Shown: piece by piece, positions 8,338 to 14,594 of the stretch
Position numbering within the stretch: the stretch's first letter is position 1
Layout of the letters: each line of letters begins with the position of its first letter
Source: Azoarcus sp.
Lineage (GTDB): Bacteria; Pseudomonadota; Gammaproteobacteria; Burkholderiales; Rhodocyclaceae
DNA length: 33,521 nucleotides
Reading direction: 5' to 3'
NCBI GenBank assembly: GCA_023230755.1
Contig: JALNWS010000018.1
Location: 1-33,521, forward strand
Made by a program: the position numbers and the translations under genes
The notes under the pieces: model-generated
The model's input: only the letters and a program-made list of their open reading frames with translations
Database searches by the model: none
What the model was told of the DNA's origin: nothing

Positions 8338-8661
8338 TCAGACGTTGAAGCTTTCGCCACAACCACAAGCGTCCTTGACGTTCGGGTTGTTGAACTTGAA
8401 GCCTTCGTTCAGACCTTCGCGCACGAAGTCGAGTTCGGTGCCTTCAAGATACACGAGGCTCTTCGGGTCCACGATGACCTTGACGCCGTGGCTGTCAAAT
8501 ACGACGTCTTCAGTCAGCGCCTCATCGACGAACTCAAGCTTGTACGCCATGCCGGAGCAGCCCGAAGTTTTCACCCCGAGTCTGATACCGAGACCCTTGC
8601 CGCGTTTGGCAATGAAATTGGCAACGTGCTTGGCTGCACTTTCGGAAAGAGTGACGCCCAT
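8338..8661 (-). CDS. iscA: A-type Fe-S carrier IscA
   Basis: A 107-residue protein, the same length as E. coli IscA. The three conserved cysteines are in TSGCSGMAY and near the C-terminus in ACGCGESF; these bind iron or a cluster for delivery to apo-proteins. Two adjacent in-frame ATG codons occur (8664 and 8661). The second is chosen because AGGAGG lies six bases before it and the protein then aligns from residue 1 with the E. coli protein (MGVTLSESAA against MSITLSDSAA). It lies 14 bases after iscU in the isc operon. Confidence 0.97.
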   Translation of the reverse strand: MGVTLSESAAKHVANFIAKRGKGLGIRLGVKTSGCSGMAYKLEFVDEALTEDVVFDSHGVKVIVDPKSLVYLEGTELDFVREGLNEGFKFNNPNVKDACGCGESFNV

Positions 8662-8675
8662 CATGAACCTCCTGC

Positions 8676-9059
8676 TCAGGCTTCGTGCTTTTTCTTGTAG
8701 TCGGCAACGGCCGCCTTGATCGCGTCCTCTGCGAGGATCGAACAGTGAATCTTGACCGGTGGCAGCGCCAGTTCTTCGGCGATCTGCGTGTTCTTGATCT
8801 CGAGTGCCTGATCGATCGTCTTGCCCTTCACCCACTCGGTGACGAGCGAACTCGACGCAATGGCCGAACCACAGCCGTAGGTCTTGAACTTTGCGTCTTC
8901 GATCACGCCGTCCTTGCCGACCTTGATCTGCAGCTTCATCACGTCGCCACAGGCGGGCGCACCAACCATGCCGGTGGCGACGCTTTCGTCGTCTTTGGCA
9001 AAGGATCCGACGTTACGCGGGTTTTCGTAGTGGTCCAGAACTTTTTCGCTGTATGCCAT
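8676..9059 (-). CDS. iscU: Fe-S scaffold protein IscU
   Basis: A 127-residue scaffold on which [2Fe-2S] and [4Fe-4S] clusters are built. The three ligand cysteines are in GAPACGDVM, TYGCGSAIASS and KIHCSILAEDA, and the HscA recognition peptide LPPVK directly precedes the last. The conserved Asp next to the first cysteine (CGD), which affects cluster release, is present. AGGAG lies nine bases before the ATG at 9059; the open frame extends further upstream but those residues are not family-like. It follows iscS by 23 bases. Confidence 0.98.
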   Translation of the reverse strand: MAYSEKVLDHYENPRNVGSFAKDDESVATGMVGAPACGDVMKLQIKVGKDGVIEDAKFKTYGCGSAIASSSLVTEWVKGKTIDQALEIKNTQIAEELALPPVKIHCSILAEDAIKAAVADYKKKHEA

Positions 9060-9082
9060 TTTCGTTCTCCTGATTCTGAATG

Positions 9083-10294
9083 TTAGTGCGCAGCCCACTG
9101 CACGGAGTCCAGATCGACGCCGTCCTTGAACATTTCCCACAGCGGGGAAAGCTCACGCAGCTTGCCAATCTTCTTGTGCAGCAGGTCGATGGTGAAATCG
9201 ATTTCTTCTTCGGTGGTAAAGCGGCCAATGGTGAAACGAATCGAACTGTGTGCCAGTTCGTCGTTCCGCCCCAGCGCACGCAGCACGTAGGACGGTTCGA
9301 GACTGGCCGACGTACATGCCGAGCCGGAAGAAACCGCGATGTCCTTGATCGCCATGATCAGGGACTCACCTTCGACGTACGCGAAGGAGATGTTCAGGTT
9401 GTGCGGAACGCGATGTTCGAGGTCACCATTCACATAAGTCGCCTCGATATCCGTCAAGCCCTTGAGCAGACGGTCGCGCAGTTTACGAATGCGGGTATTT
9501 TCGGTGCTCATCTCTTCACGCGCAAGACGGAAGGCTTCGCCCATACCGACGATCTGGTGAGTCGCCAGCGTACCCGAACGCAGCCCGCGCTCGTGGCCGC
9601 CACCGTGCATCTGTGCCTCGAGACGGACCCGCGGCTTGCGGCGGACGTACAGCGCGCCGATACCCTTCGGACCGTAGGTCTTGTGCGCCGAGAAGCTCAT
9701 CAGATCCACTTTGAGCGCATTCAGGTCAATGTCGACCTTGCCCGTCGCCTGTGCCGCATCGACATGAAAGACAATGCCCTTCTCGCGACAGATCTCGCCA
9801 ATCTCCGCGATCGGCTGGATCACACCGACTTCGTTGTTCACAAACATCACCGACACCAGGATGGTATCCGGGCGCAGCGCAGCCTTGAACACCTCGAGAT
9901 CCAGCAGGCCGTTTTCCTGCACGTCGAGGTAAGTCGCTTCGAAGCCTTCGCGCTCCAGTTCGCGGAAGGTATCCAGCACCGCCTTGTGTTCGGTTTTCAG
10001 GGTAATGATGTGCTTGCCCTTGCCCTTGTAGAAGTGGGCGGCACCCTTGATCGCGAGGTTGTTGGATTCGGTCGCGCCCGAGGTCCAGATGATCTCCTTC
10101 GAATCGGCGCCCACCAATGCGGCCACCTGTTCGCGTGCATCCTCGACCGCCTTCTCTGCCGCCCACCCATACGCGTGCGAACGGCTGGCCGGATTACCGA
10201 ACTGCTCGGTAAGCCAGGGGATCATGGCCGCGGCCACGCGGGGATCAACCGGCGTGGTTGCAGAGTAATCGAGATAGATCGGAAACTTCAGCAT
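9083..10294 (-). CDS. iscS: Cysteine desulfurase IscS
   Basis: A 403-residue PLP enzyme (E. coli IscS 404) that converts cysteine to alanine and a persulfide on its own cysteine. PLP lysine is K205 in SFSAHKTYGPKG; the catalytic cysteine is C327 in SSGSACTSASLEPS; the catalytic His lies in KTEHKAVLD. The C-terminal tail (LSPLWEMFKDGVDLDSVQW) is the region that helps dock IscU in characterised IscS proteins and is nearly identical to E. coli. The ATG at 10294 follows GGAG with good spacing. It is the principal sulfur donor of this operon; the preceding gene encodes a divergent paralog. Confidence 0.98.
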   Translation of the reverse strand: MLKFPIYLDYSATTPVDPRVAAAMIPWLTEQFGNPASRSHAYGWAAEKAVEDAREQVAALVGADSKEIIWTSGATESNNLAIKGAAHFYKGKGKHIITLKTEHKAVLDTFRELEREGFEATYLDVQENGLLDLEVFKAALRPDTILVSVMFVNNEVGVIQPIAEIGEICREKGIVFHVDAAQATGKVDIDLNALKVDLMSFSAHKTYGPKGIGALYVRRKPRVRLEAQMHGGGHERGLRSGTLATHQIVGMGEAFRLAREEMSTENTRIRKLRDRLLKGLTDIEATYVNGDLEHRVPHNLNISFAYVEGESLIMAIKDIAVSSGSACTSASLEPSYVLRALGRNDELAHSSIRFTIGRFTTEEEIDFTIDLLHKKIGKLRELSPLWEMFKDGVDLDSVQWAAH

Positions 10295-10323
10295 TGCTTT
10301 CTCCGCAGATTCGTTATGTCTTG

Positions 10324-11472
10324 TCAGGCTGCCATCGCAGCCAGGTTTCTCAATTCGTGCACGATACGCACCAACGTCGTATCGAATTCGGCAAGCTGCT
10401 CAGCCGTCGTATCACGCCCCAGGCTGACCCGAATTGCCGACCGGGCCAACTCCGGTGCCACGCCCATTGCCAGCAGCGTGTGCGAGGGCTCGGGGTTTGC
10501 ACTGGAGCACGCAGAACCGCTGGCACAGGCAAAACCTGCACGGTCCAGCTTGCCCACCAGGGTTTCGCCATCAAGCCCTTCAAACCCGAAAAAACTGGTA
10601 TTTGGCAAGCGATCACCTGCCGTAGAAAACAAGGTCGCGCCGGTCACAGCAAGCGACTGTTCAAAACGCTCACGCAAGCCCGTCAGTCGGGCCAGCTCAT
10701 CACGCTGACGCATTGCAGCCAGCTCGCAGGCAAGTCCAAAGCCGACGATTGCTGCCACGTTTTCAGTACCCGAACGCAGCCCGCGCTCCTGGCCGCCACC
10801 TGCGATCAGAGGCGCAAGCTCAACCCGCTTGTCCACAATCAGGGCGCCCGCACCTACCGGACCACCAATCTTGTGTGCCGAGAGCGTCATCGCATTGACG
10901 CCCAGCGCACGGAAATCAACTTCGATCTTTCCCAGGGCCTGCACCGCATCCGAATGCATGTAAGCACCACCGGCACGCGCCTCGGCAGCATGTGTCATCA
11001 CGTCCTGCAGCACACCGGTCTCGTTGTTCGCGAGCATGATCGATACCAGTGAAGGCCGGGCTTCCAGCGTCGCGCGCCAGCCTTCGGCGCAAAGGCGTCC
11101 GTGCGCATCCACGCCCACTTCGCGCATCACCCAGCCGCTGCGGCGCAACTGCCGCGCGGGTTCCCGCACACACGGGTGCTCGATGGCACTGACTGCAACC
11201 AGACCAGGCTTCATCATGGCCGCCGCACCCTTGATGAAGAGATTATTGGCTTCCGAGCCACCGCTGGTGAACACGACCTCGGTCGGATGAGCATTCACTG
11301 CTGCGGCAACCTGGGCGCGCGCATTGTCGATCGCAGCGCGCGCCTGCCGACCGTATTCATGACGGCTTGACGCGTTCCCGAAGCGCTCGCCCAGCCAGGG
11401 CAGCATCGCTTCGCGCACCGCGGGATCGAGCGGTGCGCTTGCGTTCCAGTCGAGATACACGGGGGCAAACAT
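10324..11472 (-). CDS. Second cysteine desulfurase, NifS/IscS-like paralog
   Basis: A 382-residue group I cysteine desulfurase between iscR and iscS. It has the full catalytic set: His99 in AIEHPCV, PLP lysine K201 in TLSAHKIGGP and catalytic C322 in CASGSACSSANPEPS. It differs from the neighbouring IscS throughout and ends at ELRNLAAMAA, lacking the roughly 20-residue tail with which IscS contacts IscU. The start is taken at 11472 (MFAPVYLDWN), 13 bases after iscR, with GGTGA six bases upstream. The frame runs further up into iscR. Likely an active desulfurase serving another acceptor or a conditional backup; NifS proper is possible, but no nif genes are in view. Confidence 0.9.
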   Translation of the reverse strand: MFAPVYLDWNASAPLDPAVREAMLPWLGERFGNASSRHEYGRQARAAIDNARAQVAAAVNAHPTEVVFTSGGSEANNLFIKGAAAMMKPGLVAVSAIEHPCVREPARQLRRSGWVMREVGVDAHGRLCAEGWRATLEARPSLVSIMLANNETGVLQDVMTHAAEARAGGAYMHSDAVQALGKIEVDFRALGVNAMTLSAHKIGGPVGAGALIVDKRVELAPLIAGGGQERGLRSGTENVAAIVGFGLACELAAMRQRDELARLTGLRERFEQSLAVTGATLFSTAGDRLPNTSFFGFEGLDGETLVGKLDRAGFACASGSACSSANPEPSHTLLAMGVAPELARSAIRVSLGRDTTAEQLAEFDTTLVRIVHELRNLAAMAA

Positions 11473-11485
11473 GTCCGTCACCCGC

Positions 11486-11968
11486 TCAGGCTGTCGCAAC
11501 ATCTTGCAGCGTGTTCGCTGCACGGCGACGCACTTCGCGCAACACATTGACATCCGGATCGGGCTCCACCTCGCGCGCGACCAGCGCCCCCAAGGTCACC
11601 GAATCCAGATAGGCGTACATCCGTTTGTTGAGGTTCGTCCACAAATCGTGAGTCATGCACCGATGTTCGTCGTGGCAATTCTGTTTACCACCGCACATTG
11701 TCGCATCAAGTGGCTCATCGACAGCGATGATGATGTCGGTCACCGTGATCGCACGCATGTCCCGCGCCAGACGATATCCGCCACCGGGCCCACGCACACT
11801 CGTCACCAGCTTGTAACGGCGGAGTTTGCCAAACAACTGCTCAAGATAGGACAGAGAGATTTTCTGGCGCTCGGCGATGCCGGCAAGGGTTACGGGGCCG
11901 TCTGTCTGCCGCGCAGCCAGATCGATCATCGCCGTAACGGCAAAGCGACCTTTAGTCGTGAGTCTCAT
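11486..11968 (-). CDS. iscR: Fe-S responsive transcription regulator IscR
   Basis: A 160-residue Rrf2-family regulator. The winged-helix DNA-binding domain covers about residues 1-70 (MRLTTKGRFAV, LSYLEQLFGKLR, VRGPGGGYRLAR). The [2Fe-2S] ligands Cys92, Cys98, Cys104 and His107 fall at exactly the E. coli IscR positions. Holo-IscR represses isc operons through type-1 sites, and such a site overlaps this gene's promoter. Start 11968 is chosen over an ATG ten codons upstream because GAGGAA precedes it and the family N-terminus begins here. It is the first gene of the isc operon; a desulfurase gene follows after 13 bases. Confidence 0.97.
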   Translation of the reverse strand: MRLTTKGRFAVTAMIDLAARQTDGPVTLAGIAERQKISLSYLEQLFGKLRRYKLVTSVRGPGGGYRLARDMRAITVTDIIIAVDEPLDATMCGGKQNCHDEHRCMTHDLWTNLNKRMYAYLDSVTLGALVAREVEPDPDVNVLREVRRRAANTLQDVATA

Positions 11969-12006
11969 GATGATTCCTCGAAGCAGAATTGAGGACAAAC
12001 GGGCGA

Positions 12007-12031
12007 ATACCCGAACAGTTCACTCAACTAT
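12007..12031 (-). promoter_or_regulatory. IscR type-1-like operator of the isc operon
   Basis: Read on the minus strand, this 25-base site matches the E. coli type-1 consensus at 21 of 25 positions by eye. The outer arms are ATAGTTGAGTG and GTTCGGGTAT. It overlaps the -10 box and the expected transcription start, so bound holo-IscR would block the promoter, giving the usual autorepression of iscR and the downstream cluster genes. Its near edge is 39 bases from the iscR start codon. Confidence 0.8.
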
Positions 12032-12055
12032 ACATATCCCGACAAAAACGGTCAA
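12027..12055 (-). promoter_or_regulatory. Sigma-70 promoter of the isc operon
   Basis: On the minus strand a TTGACC -35 box (12055-12050) and a TATAGT -10 box (12032-12027) are separated by exactly 17 bases, each matching the sigma-70 consensus at five of six positions. Transcription would begin near 12020, leaving a leader of about 50 bases before the iscR ATG. It is the clearest promoter in the window. Confidence 0.82.
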
Positions 12056-12076
12056 CTAATCGGCCTTCAAGCCCTT

Positions 12077-12832
12077 TCAATCAACCATTCTGGACAATCG
12101 GGACGCATCGAAATCATCGGAAGACTCAACCGACTGGTCCAGTTTCAGCCCTGCCGCCTCCATGCGTTTGCAGATAACCTGGAAGCGACGGTCCGTTTCG
12201 ACCGCGTGATCCAGAAGTCCATGCAGCGCCTTCGCCACCGGGTCATCCATGTCGCGCGTCACACCGTAGGCCGAGAAGCCCATCTGCTCCGCCTTTTGCG
12301 CACGCTCTGCATCGCGCTCGGCATCCAGCACGCGTGCCGGATTGCCGACCGCCGTTGCTCCCGCAGGCACCGGCTTTACCACAACCGCATTGGATCCGAT
12401 CTTGGCCCCATCGCCAACGGTAAAGCCGCCCAGCACCTTCGCCCCGGCACCAACCACTACACCCTTTCCGAGCGTCGGATGACGCTTGGTGCCGCGATAG
12501 AGTGACGTTCCGCCCAGCGTGACGGCCTGATAGATGGTGCAGTCGTCGCCGATTTCAGCGGTCTCGCCAATCACGACTCCCATCCCGTGATCGATGAACA
12601 CGCGACGCCCGACAACCGCGCCCGGGTGAATCTCGATTCCGGTCAGAAAACGGCCGATGTGGCTGACAAAGCGGCCAAGCCAATAGAGACGCCGGCGCCA
12701 GGCCGCATGTGCAAATCGATGAAAGATCAGCGCATGGACACCCGGATAGCAGGTCAACACCTCGAATGTCGAGCGGGCGGCAGGATCGCGTTCGCGAACG
12801 CTGGCCAGGTCTTCACGCAGGTGCTGGAACAT
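12077..12832 (-). CDS. cysE: Serine O-acetyltransferase CysE
   Basis: A 251-residue serine acetyltransferase making O-acetylserine, the carbon acceptor for cysteine synthesis. The N-terminal helical part (FQHLREDLASVRERDPAA) leads into a left-handed beta-helix with the signature FIDHGMGVVIGETAEIG and the catalytic His/Asp. The strand GGTSLYRGTKRHPTLG and the loop VVGAGAKVLG are diagnostic. A C-terminal extension of about 70 residues after the beta-helix may include the feedback and CysK-binding tail, but it does not end in the usual isoleucine. The gene lies 74 bases downstream of trmJ and just upstream of the isc promoter, with an IscR-like site in front of it. Confidence 0.95.
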   Translation of the reverse strand: MFQHLREDLASVRERDPAARSTFEVLTCYPGVHALIFHRFAHAAWRRRLYWLGRFVSHIGRFLTGIEIHPGAVVGRRVFIDHGMGVVIGETAEIGDDCTIYQAVTLGGTSLYRGTKRHPTLGKGVVVGAGAKVLGGFTVGDGAKIGSNAVVVKPVPAGATAVGNPARVLDAERDAERAQKAEQMGFSAYGVTRDMDDPVAKALHGLLDHAVETDRRFQVICKRMEAAGLKLDQSVESSDDFDASRLSRMVD

Positions 12833-12870
12833 TTGAAGCGATCTCCGGAAAGGGTGGATTCTTATCTGAA

Positions 12871-12905
12871 ATACCCGATTGTCACGGGCATCAATAGTCG
12901 ACTAT
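12871..12905 (-). promoter_or_regulatory. IscR-like site(s) upstream of cysE
   Basis: Two readings fit. A 25-base window (12871-12895) matches the IscR type-1 consensus at about 19 of 25 positions, with a strong proximal half (CAATCGGGTAT, 10 of 11). Immediately upstream, the perfect palindrome ATAGTCGACTAT (12894-12905) fits both type-1 half-sites, 11 of 11 each, overlapped on one another. The near edge at 12871 is 39 bases from the cysE ATG, the same distance as the site before iscR, and both begin with ATACCCGA on the plus strand. A TAAAAT possible -10 box lies at 12909-12904. No strong -35 is seen. Confidence 0.5.
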
Positions 12906-12906
12906 T

Positions 12907-13641
12907 TTACTCAGCTTTGCGCTGAAAGCTAGAGAGCATTCCACGAAGAATGCCGACCTCTTCCTTTTCGAGCCTGACTCGCCCGAAAAGTCTGCGAAAG
13001 CGCGGCATCAGCCGGCGCGGATTCTGCGGTTCGTGGAAACCGCTTTCGGTCACCGCCCGCTCAAGGTGCGCAAAGAAACCCTCGACCTCCGCATGGGTCG
13101 CTGCTTGGGGCTGTGGATCGCTGGCGTAGACTTCGGCCGGCGCCAGCGCCGCCATGCGCAGCTCGTAGCTGAGCAACTGTACGGCGGCCCCGAGGTTGAG
13201 CGAGGAAAAATCGGGGTTCGTTGGAATCGTCACCGGCATTGCGCACAGGCCGACTTCATCGTTCGACAGTCCGCTGGTTTCGTTGCCGAACACCAGCGCA
13301 AGCTCGCCACGATCCGCCCATTGCACCATTTCTGCCGCGGCTGCTCTTGCGGTGACGCGCGGCAGGCTCAATTCACGGCGACGTGCGGTGACGGCCACGG
13401 CCAGCACCGTTCCCGCAAGCGCCTCTTCAAGCGTGTCCACGACCCGTGCCGATTCGAGCAGGTCCGTCGCCCCGGAAGCCCTTGCATCCGCGACGGGATC
13501 GGGGAAACACGCAGGCAAAACCAGCCACAGCTGCGACAGCCCCATGGTTTTCATGGCACGTGCAGCAGCCCCGATATTGCCCGGATGACTCGGCCGGGAA
13601 AGCACAACACGGATGCGATCAAGCGCAAAGCCGCCATTCAT
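12907..13641 (-). CDS. trmJ: tRNA (cytidine/uridine-32-2'-O)-methyltransferase TrmJ
   Basis: A 244-residue SPOUT-class methyltransferase that 2'-O-methylates position 32 of certain tRNAs. The N-terminal strand and loop (IRVVLSRPSHPGNIGAAARAMKTMG) hold the conserved Arg/Asn pair; the SAM-binding trefoil knot is formed by LALVFGNETSGLSNDEV and SLNLGAAVQLLSYELR. The frame continues 43 codons upstream, but the ATG at 13641 starts just before the conserved first strand. The Shine-Dalgarno is weak. It is divergent from suhB across 80 bases, and the suhB-trmJ-isc linkage is also known from enterobacteria. Confidence 0.93.
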   Translation of the reverse strand: MNGGFALDRIRVVLSRPSHPGNIGAAARAMKTMGLSQLWLVLPACFPDPVADARASGATDLLESARVVDTLEEALAGTVLAVAVTARRRELSLPRVTARAAAAEMVQWADRGELALVFGNETSGLSNDEVGLCAMPVTIPTNPDFSSLNLGAAVQLLSYELRMAALAPAEVYASDPQPQAATHAEVEGFFAHLERAVTESGFHEPQNPRRLMPRFRRLFGRVRLEKEEVGILRGMLSSFQRKAE

Positions 13642-13721
13642 ATTAAAATTCACCGTTTTTCGTATCTGATCGTGACGGGGCGCACTGCCCTGGACCGCTC
13701 TACCCGCCGAGACCGAGCCGC

Positions 13722-14522
13722 ATGCATCCCATCCTGAATATCGCCGTAAAGGCCGCCCGCCGTGCCGCAACCGTCATTAACCGGGCTTCGACCCAGATCG
13801 ACCTGCTTACGGTCGAGTCCAAATCGCCCAACGACTTCGTGACCGAGGTTGACCGCGCTGCCGAGAAAGCCATCATTGAAGTTCTTCGTGAAGCCTACCC
13901 GGGGCACGGAATTCTAGCAGAGGAGTCCGGCGAGTCCGGCGCCGAAAGCGAATTCGTGTGGATCATCGATCCGCTCGATGGTACGACCAACTTCATTCAC
14001 GGCTTCCCGCAGTACGCAATCTCCATCGCGTTGACCAAGAACGGCGTGCCGGAACACTGCGTCGTGTACAACCCGGTCAACAACGAACTGTTTACTGCAA
14101 CACGCGGCAGTGGCGCCTACCTCAACGACCGTCGCATTCGCGTGTCGCGCCGCGTGCGCCTTGCCGACGCCTTGATCGGCACCGGCTTCCCCTACCGCGA
14201 ATTCCGCAACATCGACGCCTACCTCGCGATGTTCCGCGAGATGACTCAGAAGTGTGCGGGCATCCGCCGTCCCGGTGCTGCCGCGCTGGATCTGGCTTAC
14301 GTCGCAGCCGGCCGTCTCGACGGCTTCTGGGAGATGGGCCTCGCACCGTGGGACATGGCGGCGGGCGTACTGCTGATCCAGGAAGCGGGCGGTCTGGTAT
14401 CCGACCTTGCTGGCGAAGGCAACTTCCTGACCACCGGCAATGTGGTTGCTGGCACGCCGAAGGTGTTCGGCCAGATGCTGCCGATCATTCAGTCCTACCG
14501 CACCGACAGCATCCAGAGCTGA
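13722..14522 (+). CDS. suhB: Inositol-1-monophosphatase family protein SuhB
   Basis: A 266-residue Mg-dependent phosphatase (E. coli SuhB 267). Metal-site motifs: EESGE (67-71), IDPLDGTTN (82-90) and PWDMAAG near residue 210. It hydrolyses inositol phosphates in vitro. In E. coli SuhB also joins the NusA-containing rRNA antitermination complex, which may be its main role. The N-terminus (MHPILNIAVKAARRA) is nearly identical to E. coli, which fixes the start at 13722. Transcribed divergently from trmJ; convergent with clpV. Confidence 0.96.
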   Translation: MHPILNIAVKAARRAATVINRASTQIDLLTVESKSPNDFVTEVDRAAEKAIIEVLREAYPGHGILAEESGESGAESEFVWIIDPLDGTTNFIHGFPQYAISIALTKNGVPEHCVVYNPVNNELFTATRGSGAYLNDRRIRVSRRVRLADALIGTGFPYREFRNIDAYLAMFREMTQKCAGIRRPGAAALDLAYVAAGRLDGFWEMGLAPWDMAAGVLLIQEAGGLVSDLAGEGNFLTTGNVVAGTPKVFGQMLPIIQSYRTDSIQS

Positions 14523-14531
14523 TCCGTTTCA

Positions 14532-14569
14532 CGACGGGCACTGCACTTCAACGGCAGTGCCCCGTCACG
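14532..14569. terminator. Hairpin between convergent suhB and clpV
   Basis: Arms of about 13 bases (GACGGGCACTGC and GCAGTGCCCCGTC, with one bulged base) enclose a short loop in the 72-base gap between the convergent suhB and clpV genes. The stem is strong, but no T tract follows it on either strand, so it is not a textbook intrinsic terminator. Its position still suggests a shared transcript end or RNA-stabilising structure. Confidence 0.5.
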
Positions 14570-14594
14570 GAAAATGCAGGCCGCCTTCCCGGTC

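Noticed and set aside
9080..10708. A 542-codon open frame on the plus strand
   Set aside because: It runs opposite iscS and the end of the second desulfurase gene, both certain. It is a codon-bias shadow.
12893..12906. Palindrome after trmJ read as a terminator
   Set aside because: Fourteen bases with no loop and no U tract make a poor terminator; it fits the IscR half-site pattern better.
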